Assembly: GCA_016490735.1 (NCBI GenBank)
Contig: JAEMWC010000152.1
Span: 407,501-471,500 of the forward strand
Length of the DNA stretch: 64,000 bases
Reading direction: 5' to 3'
From: Pachyseris speciosa
Lineage: Eukaryota; Cnidaria; Anthozoa; Scleractinia; Pachyseridae
A program made the translations under genes and the position numbers. The notes below the pieces were generated by a model. That model saw only the letters and a program-made list of their open reading frames with translations, made no database searches and was not told where the DNA came from. Below are positions 55,401 to 62,934 of this stretch, piece by piece. How positions within the stretch are numbered: the stretch's first letter is position 1; the number at the start of each line of letters is the position of its first letter.

Positions 55401-56554
55401 ATGTCGTAGCATTGTGGGTTACTGTAATGTTTAATAAATGAGCAGGAGTGTTTTATCAATTTTAAAAGACGAGGAGCAGCCGAGTGATTCAGGTCTTGAT
55501 AAAACACGAATTGCGAATTTATTGAACGGCTTAAAAAGCTTTACTGTGCATCTATCCCTTCTTACACTAAAATTTAGAGTTTGGGTTATTTTGGCCTACA
55601 AAATCGGATGCAAAATTTAGCCGTGTCTTTATCAGATATAAAGACACTCATTAAAAATTAATTTCTTGTGTATTTCCTTTATGAATTATTAATGAGTTTT
55701 TTAAGCAGTAATTTGGAGTTTGGATTATACTTGTTGACATGTATCAGAGCAGTTTGTAACTGAATGTCATAAAACCAAAATCAAATCAGTTACTCTGGCC
55801 GATAACAAATGACATCAAGCACAGGAAAATGGGTGTAGGCATGCCACAACTGGCTTTCATTTGGATTCTCTTTTGTTGAGAAAACAGTGCAAATGTTTCT
55901 AAACAACCATAGAGTGTAGCAAAGTAACACCATTAAAGCAAACGCCAATTATTTTCAATACTTCATTGAAAAATCACTCTGACTATCAGTCCTGTCTTTG
56001 ATGCCAGGTACACTGAAAATGTATGGATTCTGATTGGTTAAACCTGCTGTTTGTACGAGGAATGCTTACAACTTTTTATACATGTAACAATCCTTAACCA
56101 GAGAACGCTTTACACAAGAATTTTTTTGTAATCCTGGTTACTCCTCCATTTTTAATTGTGTTAATTTAATTGGTCAGAGTAATAGCATAGGTTTTGCGTT
56201 TAAGAAATCCGGAGATCCAAAGTTCGATCGAGTAGTCACAGTTTTTTTGATTTCTCAAACTGAAACATTAATGTGCGATAAAAGGAAAACTAGTTGCATC
56301 GGTTCGTAGAAAAGCTCAAAGTTCACGATCGTTAATGATGAAGGTCATCCGTGTAAACACATTACGCAACTTTATGTCGACAGGTCCATGGTACGTCTGC
56401 ATCAAGATTTATCTCACATTAGGACTTACCAAGTACTGATTCGCATCCACAGCAAATATATGCCGAGGAAAATGCTGTAAGCCACAAAAATCCACGCATT
56501 AACGAGCGAAGTGATAAGTCTGTAAGGTTTCGTGGCAATTCTCATCACCATCAT
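23930..56554 (-). CDS. Membrane-anchored VPS13/bridge-like lipid-transfer-like protein, 826 codons
   Basis: Twenty exons join with all phases in register: 56554-56430, 53994-53859, 47468-47416, 47274-47214, 47068-47021, 46350-46204, 44396-44337, 44163-44001, 43164-43100, 42872-42762, 41086-40967, 39962-39855, 39552-39460, 32678-32619, 31320-31192, 29692-29368, 28625-28549, 26850-26683, 25961-25779, 24178-23930 (TAA). Start is ATG 56554. Residues ~17-36 form a membrane segment. Next comes [18 protein letters not shown] and [12 protein letters not shown], the beta-rich pattern that opens RBG/chorein lipid-transfer proteins. Residues ~494-600 resemble the late VPS13 region ([30 protein letters not shown]). 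Residues ~615-683 resemble the VPS13 C-terminal ATG2-like helices ([29 protein letters not shown]). The acidic tail has DGWEMV, a possible LC3-interacting motif. VPS13 proteins exceed 3000 residues, so this is very short. Inferred role: lipid transfer or tethering at ER contacts. No ortholog recognised; symmetric exons could be missing. Confidence 0.7.
24225..24396. repeat. Dispersed repeat, GAGAAAGYGGCGCGAGT family, copy 2
   Basis: Shares ATTACATGTAGCCGGCGC, ACGCGCGTGCA and CTCATTGGTCGAGAAAG with 37483-37740. It ends where the PLE fragment begins. Confidence 0.6.
24397..24957 (+). mobile_element. Penelope-like element tail, decayed
   Basis: Starts within [20 protein letters not shown], continues [13 protein letters not shown], then loses frame; pieces matching the rest of the GIY-YIG domain recur in other frames down to GINERFSFN near 24725-24755. 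The tail through TTGATAAACCAAATTTTCGTG matches 12520-12716. It sits in the last intron of the VPS13-like gene, antisense to it. Confidence 0.75.
24843..24887 (+). ncRNA. Hammerhead-like ribozyme motif with intact CUGACGA
   Basis: ATTCGCT, CTGACGA (24850-24856), a weak AGGGTTAACGCTT hairpin, GAAA (24870-24873), CGTC, AGC. This copy has the canonical CUGANGA and GAAA boxes, but stem I has decayed (AGCTTTTTAAT), so cleavage is doubtful. It is the best witness to the ancestral core among the five copies here. Confidence 0.5.
25171..25407. mobile_element. MITE with GGGCCCGGTTGTTCGAAAGC ends
   Basis: Inverted ends GGGCCCGGTTGTTCGAAAGC and its complement, followed on each side by CGATTAA...CC and GGATTAG. 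The body is 237 bp with no coding sequence. It lies in an intron of the VPS13-like gene. Confidence 0.8.
27462..27500 (-). ncRNA. Hammerhead-like motif, left half of PLE dimer
   Basis: Minus strand: core CCGACAA, GGGC/GCTC hairpin, GAAA, CGTC, AGTTAATCGA. The 5' stem I strand is shared with the opposing copy. Two core changes. Confidence 0.35.
27501..27550 (+). ncRNA. Hammerhead-like motif, right half of PLE dimer
   Basis: GATTCGCT, CCGACGA, GGGC-TAAT-GCTC, GAAA, CGTC, AGCTAATCGAATC. Stem I pairing is conserved; one core position differs from CUGANGA. Confidence 0.45.
28080..28225. repeat. Dispersed repeat with GGCCGTATTCTACAGTA, copy 1
   Basis: Blocks ATTATATCTCT, CGCGCTGTGATTGGTCAATTT, GGCCGTATTCTACAGTACTT, ACTTCAACTAGTTTTCTTTC and TTAACCTTAGAGAT recur inverted at 38040-38335. 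Confidence 0.65.
29139..29350. mobile_element. MITE, TAGTCCATTTTACAGTTG family, copy 1
   Basis: Inverted ends CCCATTTTACAGTTGCATGC and CAACTGTAAAATGGGC; interior GTTGTTCTTATG, ACATGAGAAAGAC, TGTATCAAAAC shared with 41750-41980 and 45998-46200. Its inner end is 18 bases from the 3' end of the exon 29692-29368. Confidence 0.75.
30586..31165. repeat. Element with repeated foldback cores
   Basis: Ends CTACTCACTATCTATCAC and TAAATAGATAGCGAGTAGC are related inverted repeats. Inside are two successive foldbacks with GTGGCACACGAGCCGTAGGC and ACATTTTGACGT arms, separated by direct copies of TTTATATAATAAAGAAACAA. It lies in the 31191-29693 intron at its upstream end and finishes 27 bp from an exon boundary. 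Confidence 0.6.
32895..32966 (-). tRNA. tRNA-like gene, unit 1
   Basis: 72 nt. Acceptor GCTTTGA/TCAGAGC, D arm GCTC/GAGC, A box TAGCTCAGTTGG, B box GGTTCGAATCC and T arm are all intact. The anticodon loop CCGGCAT gives nominal GGC (Ala), but position 33 is C, pair 31:39 is A-C, and the alanine identity pair G3:U70 is absent, so aminoacylation is doubtful. Confidence 0.65.
33137..33208 (-). tRNA. tRNA-like gene, unit 2
   Basis: Same sequence as unit 1 across the tRNA body. Confidence 0.65.
33379..33450 (-). tRNA. tRNA-like gene, unit 3
   Basis: Body identical to unit 1; nearby 3' flank has single-base changes (AAAACTACTAG, GATACC). Confidence 0.65.
33621..33692 (-). tRNA. tRNA-like gene, unit 4, variant with AGC loop
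   Basis: Most diverged unit of this array. Loop CCAGCAT gives nominal AGC, and the acceptor (GTTTTGA) no longer pairs fully with TCAGAGC. Several C-to-T type changes suggest decay. Confidence 0.5.
33863..33934 (-). tRNA. tRNA-like gene, unit 5
   Basis: Acceptor changed to GCTTATA, weakening its pairing with TCAGAGC; an extra change next to the anticodon stem (GAGCTCTGC). A and B boxes intact. Confidence 0.5.
34105..34176 (-). tRNA. tRNA-like gene, unit 6
   Basis: Acceptor GCTTATA as in unit 5, and the A box reads TACCTCAGTTGG, a change at a conserved position. Probably impaired. Confidence 0.45.
34387..34458 (+). tRNA. tRNA-like gene, unit 7 (first of opposite array)
   Basis: Standard body as in unit 1, with intact A and B boxes and T7 terminator inside the CCTGAATTTTTTTCAGG hairpin. 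Confidence 0.65.
34629..34700 (+). tRNA. tRNA-like gene, unit 8
   Basis: Standard, but the 3' acceptor strand ends TCAGAGG, breaking the terminal pair. Confidence 0.55.
34871..34942 (+). tRNA. tRNA-like gene, unit 9
   Basis: Standard body as in unit 1. Confidence 0.65.
35113..35184 (+). tRNA. tRNA-like gene, unit 10
   Basis: Standard body as in unit 1. Confidence 0.65.
35355..35426 (+). tRNA. tRNA-like gene, unit 11
   Basis: Standard body as in unit 1. Confidence 0.65.
35597..35668 (+). tRNA. tRNA-like gene, unit 12
   Basis: One change at the start of the T arm (GTCATGGG for GTCGTGGG). Other parts standard. Confidence 0.6.
35839..35910 (+). tRNA. tRNA-like gene, unit 13
   Basis: B box reads GGTTCAAATCC, still an acceptable RNA polymerase III box. 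Other parts standard. Confidence 0.6.
36081..36152 (+). tRNA. tRNA-like gene, unit 14 (last)
   Basis: Body standard. The following hairpin is altered (GCCAGAATTTTTTCAGG), and the unit is cut off at about 36213. Confidence 0.6.
36355..36680. mobile_element. MITE, ATGTCATCGG family, copy 2
   Basis: Ends GCACATGTCATCGGCTTCCC and GGGAAGCGATGACATGTGC. The interior runs opposite to copy 1 (GGCAAACCATGGAGATATGT, TTTACAATCAAAGATTAG). Intronic. Confidence 0.75.
36681..37482. other. Intronic stretch, nothing recognised
   Basis: The open frame at 37027-37338 has no known motif and no splice context. I treat it as chance. Confidence 0.35.
37483..37740. repeat. Dispersed repeat, GAGAAAGYGGCGCGAGT family, copy 3
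   Basis: Most complete copy: GTCGTAAAACCAAAACCAAA, ATTACATGTGGCCGGCGC, AAATACGCGCGTGCATG, GAGAAAGCGGCGCGAGTGTT. Confidence 0.65.
37748..37990 (+). repeat. Two-copy ~120-bp tandem repeat
   Basis: GAAACTTAG(A/C)AGTGACTACA...GTACAGTACGGACCAAG...GGTATATATGCAAGTTAA...CACGACC occurs twice in tandem, with only a few differences. A third, inverted scrap (CAAACGTCTGTAGTCACG) is at 38038-38055. Confidence 0.8.
38040..38335. repeat. Dispersed repeat with GGCCGTATTCTACAGTA, copy 2
   Basis: Inverted relative to 28080-28225, with the middle expanded by a minisatellite (38127-38220). Confidence 0.65.
38127..38220 (+). repeat. Hexamer minisatellite (CAGTGA/CAGTAA/CGGTAA)n
   Basis: About 15 copies of a 6-bp unit varying at two positions, sitting exactly inside an otherwise conserved dispersed repeat. 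Confidence 0.9.
38336..39017. other. Intronic stretch, nothing recognised
   Basis: The open frame at 38679-39065 (+) runs into the MITE at 39018 and has no recognisable domain. Confidence 0.3.
39018..39424. mobile_element. MITE with ACCGTAAAAGCTCTATTA ends
   Basis: Left end TACCGTAAAAGCTCTATTAA, right end TTAATAGAGCATTTTACGGTA. The interior has G-rich GGGGGCTTATTAGAG repeats on one strand. It ends only ~35 bp from exon 39552-39460, within the downstream intron. Confidence 0.75.
40196..40855. repeat. CAT-rich satellite with higher-order units
   Basis: About 660 bp of CAT/CAC/CGC triplets in a higher-order unit of roughly 57-65 bp marked by CTTAGTCCTCATCACCACC, repeated ten or so times. It fills much of the 40966-39963 intron and ends ~110 bp from exon 41086-40967. 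Long open frames on both strands are artefacts of the triplet repeat. Confidence 0.95.
41152..41980. mobile_element. MITE, TAGTCCATTTTACAGTTG family, copy 2, with nested inserts
   Basis: Outer ends TAATAGTCCATTTTACAGTC and ACTGTAAAAGGGACTATTG. After GCTCAGTGACC the sequence changes to a second element (GGCGCGTGTTTCTTGAAACT ... GAGAAAACACGCTTGGCCC). That element in turn contains foldback arms (TAGTCTCCTTTGCAGCCG near 41231 and AGCTGCGAAGGAG near 41540). Three layers of insertion. Confidence 0.65.
42090..42330. repeat. Dispersed repeat, GAGAAAGYGGCGCGAGT family, copy 4
   Basis: Diverged copy: TTTGCTTTGGTTTTGCTC, AAAACCAAAAATAATCATGAC, TGCTCACGTGCATTTCCCGC, GATTGGTCTCTTGCACTATT. Confidence 0.5.
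45998..46200. mobile_element. MITE, TAGTCCATTTTACAGTTG family, copy 3
   Basis: Interior GTTGTTCTTATGCTAACTGG and TGTATCAAAACAAGGTCACC as in copy 2. Its right end (CTGTAAAACGGGCAAT) stops 3-4 bases before the splice donor of exon 46350-46204. Confidence 0.75.
46532..46640. repeat. Heptamer minisatellite (TACAGTG)n
   Basis: About 14 nearly perfect copies. The unit contains GTAC and CTGTAC-like dyads. Confidence 0.9.
48660..50420. repeat. Inner inverted pair with GTGGACTACCC repeats
   Basis: GGAGAGTTGAAAACACTGAC followed by several GTGGACTACC(C) words and TTATGGTAAAGCAAAAATTA at 48670-48820 recurs inverted at 50290-50420. It forms a second inverted pair inside the 47970-51736 element. Confidence 0.7.
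48908..49018 (+). repeat. Octamer minisatellite (GGGAATTG)n
   Basis: Grades from GGAATCC units to about ten GGGAATTG units, showing stepwise homogenisation. Confidence 0.9.
52120..52335 (+). repeat. Direct repeat pair, left copy
   Basis: GGAAGGTCTCAAATTCTC..., CTCAACCCATGGCTATA, CCCAATGTTGAATTGA, TGTTACAAGT(T/A)ATTTGTCTTG recur in order at 53330-53505. An old ~200-bp duplication. Confidence 0.65.
53330..53505 (+). repeat. Direct repeat pair, right copy
   Basis: Diverged copy of 52120-52335; no coding role seen. Lies in intron 2 of the VPS13-like gene. Confidence 0.65.
54495..54925. repeat. Foldback plus 185-bp tandem duplication
   Basis: TTTGCCCCCACAAAGGACTG to GCTGGTCACTTA is present twice in tandem (about 54590-54740 and 54770-54920), almost identical. 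An inverted partial copy (CAGTCCTTTGTGGGGGCAAA) precedes at 54530. Confidence 0.85.
54925..55125. mobile_element. MITE-like element with ATGATAGT words
   Basis: Left end CCCCGTTCAAACGGTAATGA and right part TTTGACCGCACACATGATAG, with many AATGATAGTCGATGATAG words in both orientations. Confidence 0.5.
55760..55930. repeat. Dispersed repeat, GAGAAAGYGGCGCGAGT family, copy 5
   Basis: Highly diverged: GTCATAAAACCAAAATCAAA, TTACTCTGGCCGATAACAAA, GTTGAGAAAACAGTGCAAAT. First intron of the VPS13-like gene. Confidence 0.45.
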
Positions 56555-57935
56555 CTTGTCGCTCGGTTCAACCGTGAAGTGTGCGTGAATAGACTCAGAT
56601 TTCCAAATATTTTTACAATAGTGCGACACAAACAGCCATAAGCTCCTCCAGGCACAAAAATCGGTAAGAAACCAACTTCCTGTCGTTGACAGTTTCAGCT
56701 TGTGCTCTCCCTCATACAACCTTTCTGCACGAAACTGAAATTCTGCAAAATCTACCGAGGTGATGTCATTCGCCCAGCGTTCATTTGCAAATCTTTGACC
56801 CTTATGGCCACGTGATCAAATCACGCCACCCTTTGATCTCCGGCGTTGTGCCAGACCACGGGATGTTACTTTTCACCAACATTCATTCATAATTTTTCTT
56901 GGTTTCGGCGATAGTTGGTCATATTTTGAAACGTTGCTACAGTATTTTGACGCGTTTTGAGTCAATGCAGTAGAAAATCCACTTCAGAATTCATGTAAAG
57001 TCCCCTAAATTGTCTCTACATGGTGTTAACCGCTGACAACAATGTACTCAGAGGGGAAACCCGTGACAAACAATTTCAAGCGATTCGCCAAGGCGGTCAA
57101 CCAATGTCACGAACTTTTTCCTCGACTAAGATTCGCTGTTGGGTGTTTTCCCACGTCTGTTCCATCATTCAGACTACGTACCCTGGTAACGTTCGTTTTC
57201 TGGGTCTTTGGAATCGGTCAAAATATGAAGTTAACCGGCAAAAAATTTCGCGTTACTTGGCAAGAGCCCTGAGATGCAACAAAGACCGACTCAATCTACA
57301 ACACGCGTATTCGCGTTGCGTCAAGTTCCATAAGAACTTTGATAAACAATACCTCAATTTTGATAAACTAAAGTAACATCGTTGCCCTCTAAATGTCGTC
57401 TTGTTTAATCAGTATATTAAGATATTCTTTAGCAACAACGGCCAACCATGACCAACATGTCTCGAAGCATCATAACAGAACCCATATTCCTTCGGAAATC
57501 GTCGGTAGATCGGCGCCCCTCGTCGAAGGGCAACCTCGTTCCCAGGGTCTCTCCTCTTGGGAGGAGATATGGAAACAAACCTAAAAATGACCGCGAGAGG
57601 TTTGTGTTTGTTGCTTGCCCAACCTCCTTTCCAGGCCTTTCCCTCACTTGAGGGCCGAAAAGTGAGAGGAAACCCTCAAAAAGAGGTTGTTGTTTTCTTG
57701 GTGCTCCATTCACGGTAGAAGTGACAGCATGTATTTTCTCCTTACTAGGTAGATACACCGTAAAGTTCCGAAAGAAGCTACCCCCTCCCTCCCCCCGAAA
57801 GTAGCTGTAATTTTCGCCCCATTTTAGTAATTCCCGAAACTAAAGGCGACCCACCCGAAAAGGAAAGTCAACCCGAAAATAACGGTCCAGTCGTAAATAT
57901 TTAATACTAAAGTGACAAGAAATCCACTGTATGTG
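56555..57935. other. Divergent intergenic region
   Basis: Should contain the promoter of the minus-strand VPS13-like gene. The minus frame stays open upstream of its ATG to about 56719, probably by chance. Plus frames at 57020-57376 are unrecognised. 57520-57660 contains a known-looking dispersed repeat (CCTCGTTCCCAGGGTCTCTC). Confidence 0.4.
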
Positions 57936-58032
57936 TAGCCTCCTTCGCAGCCGTTCTTTGTGCCGGTCCGTTGTTTGTGTTGGTGGGGAGGGAGAATAGG
58001 ACCGACACAAACAACTGCTGCGAAGGAGGCTA
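57936..58032. repeat. Foldback MITE, GCAGCCG family
   Basis: TAGCCTCCTTCGCAGCCGTT and its near-complement flank a G-rich loop. Related to 17387-17449 and 19293-19388. Confidence 0.75.
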
Positions 58033-58812
58033 CTGTATGTGCAGTGAAGAAAGAACTGGCAGCTTATAAGAAATCATTGAAAGAGAAACTTTGCTCCCTC
58101 AAACGCCATGTAGATGGAACAGCTTAGTGTTTTACTGTACAAGAATGCCGAAGAATCGGTGGAAGAGAGAGAATTAAAGTGACATTATCGCGGCTTATTC
58201 CGCGGTTGTGTTAACCAAACGTTTCCCTCAACAACTCACGTATTTTAGCCACACGAAAGTTGAGGCCCCTTTAGGCCTGCTAATTCTGAAAGGAACAAAG
58301 GGGACCACTTCTCTCGGAACTCTACGGTATCATCATTTGATCATATGTTTGGGTTTTATCTTATTTTATTTTTTCACAGATTCTCTAAACCACAATAGTC
58401 AAAGCGTTCTTGAAACAAAGCGAGAATAAAACCATTGACGACTACGAACATGCATTCATATCGATATGGGAATTAAAAGGTTAAAAACTAGAGTTATTAG
58501 TTTTACAACAGACGTCGCGCTTACATTGTCTTTCAAGAATTTAATTAAATTGATACCAATTCTACGGTAAAACAAACAAACAAACAAACAAAGAATTAAA
58601 ATATGGAAAAAACCTAGTAAAACCAAGTTAATTTTGAATCACCAATTAAAACAAGAATGGAAATCAATCACGGATCTTTGCGACATAAATAATTTAACGC
58701 AATAACATTCAATATTCTAAACGCACTGCGTTTAAATGTTTTGAAAGTTAGTTACGGGCAGATCACAAGATATTTACACAAGATGTAGAAAAGGAACTTT
58801 TAAGTTTCGGCC

Positions 58813-60755
58813 ATGAAATTGACTCCAACTCAAAGAAAGAATTTGATTTCGCTGGTTCTATTTTTAGGGAATTTGTTTTTTCTTTACTTAGGAGGTTTAA
58901 TCTTCGAATCGATAGAATACGAGCCGAGGATAAAACACACAACAATAGATGATGTCGCTTTGTTACTGCAAACGCTGAAGAAAACTTCACTGGGGAAGCA
59001 GATTTTGCCGAAGGGTTTTGACATCAAAGAAGCTGCGAAAGAGTTGAAACCTGAATCGCTGAAGAATTTTGATGCAAAGTTTGAGGAGATACGAAGCGAG
59101 AGGACAGCTGCTTCTAAACCCCGCTGGAGCTTTTCAAACTCGCTATTCTTTGCTACAACAGTGGTGACCACAATTGGTAAGTCTTAATCAATTTGTAGAA
59201 CTGTTTTGCTTATCTTGAGTGTAATTTGGGTAAAAAGAGGAAAAAGCTCATACTTTTTTAAATTGAAGTTCTACACAATTTTTCACGTCTTGCTCTCACT
59301 TCAGATGGAAAATTAGCGGTTAGTGTTTAAAAAAAAAACCCGAAACTTATAAAGTTGTAGATATACAACGTGATATCCAACGAACGAGGTGTAAAATAAT
59401 TTTTACCGTACAGCTTTTCATGTAATCCAAGACTTTTACTGTAGGTATAATCAGTGTATCCGTACAATTCTTTGGAAGATATTTTTATTATTATCGAAGA
59501 CTCCTGTCTTTTTTAAGTCGTTTCTCAAGCAGTAATCTCTAATCTTTAATTTCAGTCGCCCGAACTGTTTGACCAGTAATCAACTTTTATGCCGGCCGCA
59601 ATATCTCTTTAAATATGCAGCAAACGTAATCAGTTGACATTAATTACATCAATAAAAATAAACCAAAGTATATGAGTCGTTCTTTCTTGAACTTTCAGCC
59701 GAATCAAATTGTACTATTATATTTGTTTTCTGAGAAAAATTTTTGAAACGTATTGAGTAAAAGTGAGTCTTCAAAGATAACATAAATTTAAAGTCCTTAT
59801 ACCTGTGCCGGCAAAACCAACTTTTTCGTTTAAATTTGCAATGTGTTTAATCACGCTCATTATCGGCGTTAACAACTTTCATGAAATCACCCAGTTAAAC
59901 CTTCATTAATCCTCGTTCAGGCAGTCTCTAGATAGTTGTGCTTAAACACGTTGAATGGATTAACGAAGTAACGATCGAACGAACGAATGAATGAGTGTCA
60001 GGATAATTAGCTTAAACAATTAATTATGGACACTATAAAGCTTTAGCATTCAATAAAAACGATAAATTGTTACGAAAAAATAAAAAATGTAAAAAAAGAT
60101 AAGTAAAAATTAATCGGCACATCTTACAATGACGATAAAAGAAAACTATGAGACCCTGGGGATGAGTACACGTGGTCCTCGTCTCGATCCTTCAGCTTCC
60201 TTCGCACCAGTACCAGGCAGCCAGTGCATATGTTACAATTTGCACACCTTCCCATAATTAAAACAGTGAGGACTTTCTGTCTTATTTTGTTTCTGAGATT
60301 GTCCAGTGTCGGTCACTTGCCTTTACTTTGGACCAAAGGTACGGACCTATATACTGTAACGTATGGTCTCTATTATGTTCGCAGGCTATGGTAACCTGGC
60401 CCCCGTTACAGCGGGTGGTCGCATGTTCTGCGTCATATACGCTCTCATCGGAATACCGCTGACCCTCATGTTGCTGGCGGTGGTGGGAAACCACATCGTC
60501 CATTACCTGAACCAAGCATGTGCGTGGTTGGTGAACCGAATACGGAGGTTCCACGCGGATTACGAGTTCGAGTCTGCAGACGCTCAAATTAACGCCCCTG
60601 TCTGGGTTGCTCTGCCAATCATTTTTGTCTTTCTAGCTGTCATGTCGTTTATGTATTGTGCTCTGGAAGGGTGGGACTTTGGAACGGCGTTATACTTTAT
60701 CTTCATAACGTTTACAACGATTGGTTTTGGGGATGTTGTACCTAAATCCTCTGCG
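58813..60755 (+). CDS. Two-pore-domain potassium channel, first two coding exons
   Basis: Exons 58813-59176 and 60385-60755 (phase 1 join; donor GTAAGT, acceptor TTCGCAG). M1 is LISLVLFLGNLFFLYLGGLI. A long extracellular cap without cysteine follows. The first pore reads TVVTTIG|YGNLAP, cut by the intron inside the glycine codon of the filter. M2 is FCVIYALIGIPLTLMLLAVV, M3 IIFVFLAVMSFMYCAL, second pore TFTTIGFGDVVP. Both filters are canonical for K2P (KCNK) leak channels of the plasma membrane, with GFG in the second. The second exon ends at a GTAAGT donor right after the pore, so M4 and the C-tail lie beyond the window. Splitting at the first GYG is a known K2P intron position. Subfamily not assigned. 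Confidence 0.92.
59177..60384. other. Intron of the potassium channel gene
   Basis: 1.2 kb, AT-rich, begins GTAAGT and ends TTCGCAG. No repeat family from this window recognised. Confidence 0.7.
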
Positions 60756-60917
60756 GTAAGTTCGCTGGCATTCTTGCTGTGATTTGCTGAAGCATGGTTA
60801 TCGAGCAATGCTGACCGGCGCACGAACCTTGCTTATTGCGTATTACATCATAAAGCATGCCTTCATTTTTTTTTTTTTTTTTTTTTTTTCATATCTGATC
60901 GCTTTACAAGTTTCTTG

Positions 60918-61073
60918 CTAGCCTGTTTCAGGCTCTCAGATATTTGGGGCGAACGCGCGAGGACAAGAAAAGAAAACTTAGTGGGGCTGGCCGGGGGAGG
61001 GAAAAGTCGCCGTGCGATTTTCTTCCCTCGTTCTTCGTTCGCTCCAAATATCTGAGAGCCTGGAACAGGCTAG
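60918..61073. repeat. Foldback MITE with CTAGCCTGTTTCAGGCTCTC ends
   Basis: Left TAGCCTGTTTCAGGCTCTCA, right TGAGAGCCTGGAACAGGCTA; arms extend through GATATTTGG. Located in the downstream intron of the channel gene. Confidence 0.8.
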
Positions 61074-61202
61074 ATTCTTGCGAATTTTCAAGTTTTTGGC
61101 CTCAAAATTAATGAGACAACGGTACGAGAAAGAATGGTTCCACCATGAAATGGAAACCACTACTAAATAAATATCACCAGCAAAGTACCTATTTAACAAA
61201 TA

Positions 61203-62926
61203 CTATCCATCTCAGACGTCCGTGGACAAGGGCTTTTTTTCAGCCCGCTTCACGGACCGTTAATTTCAGTCTGCGGTTCAAAAATTCTGGTCACGTGATA
61301 ACATTTTTTCGGCTCTGCGGTTTGCAAAACACTGATCACGTGGTGCCATGTTTAGTTGTTCCCGCCAGCGGCCACCGCGAGTTGAAGAGATGTTGAAAAC
61401 AAAGACAGGTCGAGGTTATATCCCAGGAAAAGCCTTGTCTGAGGATATTAGAAGGGAAATTATAAAGACAATTTTGCAAAACGGTGGAGACCACATATCT
61501 GGGTTTTTTCGGAGGCAGCTATTGTAATGTTGCAAGGAAATTTAATGTAAGCAGACAAACTGCAATGAACGTGTGGAAACAAACTGTTGACAGCGGAGAT
61601 TTGTAAAACAGTCGTTTAATCAGAATATCCATGTCGGAGTGTACAACTGTGTTGAGCAAATAACAGAACATGAAATGTGAGGATTTTATAGACACATCGG
61701 GATGTATCGCTATTTGAGTTTCACTACTTTTATCTTTTGAAAGGCCGGCATATGTATCGACGACGAGTGCGCCAATTATTTGTGCGGCATGTCAAACATA
61801 CGTTCATGACTCCGCTAAAATTTCCCCAATCACAAGTAGCTACTATAGTAGTTTATTGTTTGCAGATAACTTTAAAACTTTTGCATGTATGGTCATTTAC
61901 GTTGTTGTTATAATGTAAAATGTCAGTTCAGACTGCGTGGCACCAGCTTTCTGCCAGTGTTTTGAGTTCAGATTCCTTTGTCAGTGTTGCTTGTTTGCTT
62001 ACTTTTTAAATGGGCTTTATTTAACTAGCATTATAAATCAGAGACATAATGAAGGGTTGGCATTGTGTTCGTAGTCGTTTGTTGCATATGCGTTGAAATC
62101 TCTGTAACGTGCGGTAGAATAACTATGGGTTCAAATGGAAACGTAAACAGCGGAAATGATAAACTTTCACTTAGCTTGGATTATTTACATCGTCATTGTT
62201 TCTGCGGGACTTTGGGGCCTCTTTTTGTAATGTAAAGAAAATGAGGTAAACAAGCGAATATTTTGTCACCTGAACTTTTAATTTCGTGTACATGTAAACC
62301 TTAATGCTAAAAGCACAAATGACAAGGAAAACAATTGAATAGCAGCACTTTCGTTCGCTGCATTTCATCCGTAGTGTGGCTTGTGTACATATGTAATATA
62401 TAACTTAACACGTACCCGTAGATGCCGGTATGATAACAAAATAGTAACTGACCATCTTCAGAGAATGAAAATAGTCATAAACACAAAACTGATTTTAACT
62501 TTTTTTGTGAAGCCATGATTATTAAAGACGAACAATGTGTCATTCAAACTCAGCGCAAATTCGCCACCTTGGTAAAGATCGGTAAAAATTTTTACTCACT
62601 TTAATAGTCCTCACAACACAAATAATAAAGCCAGAAAAATGTCTCTCAAAAAAGTCACTCATTTATCAAGGAGCGTGAGTCCCGATGACCGGGTTTTCCT
62701 TGCAAACTTCTCCATTGTATTCAAGAACATTAGGTCATCTCTTCGCCCTGAAGCTCTTTAGGGTCCACAAATAGCATCACGTGATCAGTGTTTGTAAACC
62801 GCAGAGGACCGCAGAGGCGAAAAAATGTTATCACGTGACCAGAATTTTTGAACCGCAGACTGAAACCAACGGTCCGTGAAGCGGGCTGAAAAAAAGCCCT
62901 TGTCCACGGACGTCTGAGATGGATAG
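61203..62926. mobile_element. Internally deleted TA-flanked DDE transposon
   Basis: Ends CTATCCATCTCAGACGTCCG and its complement, each flanked by TA (61201-61202, 62927-62928). The inverted arms run ~160 bp, through TCACGTGATAACATTTTTTC and CTGATCACGTG. TA target duplication and the residual HTH/C-tail peptides point to the Tc1/mariner-like superfamily. The catalytic core is gone, so it cannot move alone. Confidence 0.75.
61348..61720 (+). pseudogene. Transposase remnant: HTH head fused to C-terminal tail
   Basis: From ATG 61348: a basic head with TGRGYIPGKALSEDIRREI and NGGDHISG. After one extra base comes GGSYCNVARKFNVSRQTAMN, a helix-turn-helix. Beyond a stop at 61604 the peptides NIHVGVYNCVEQIT and GFYRHIGMY match the usual C-terminal end of such DDE proteins. 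The whole DDE catalytic part between them is absent. Confidence 0.65.
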
Positions 62927-62934
62927 TAGATTTC

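Noticed and set aside
57020..57376. 118-codon plus-strand frame near the divergent promoter
   Set aside because: No recognisable domain, overlapping open frame in another register and no splice context.
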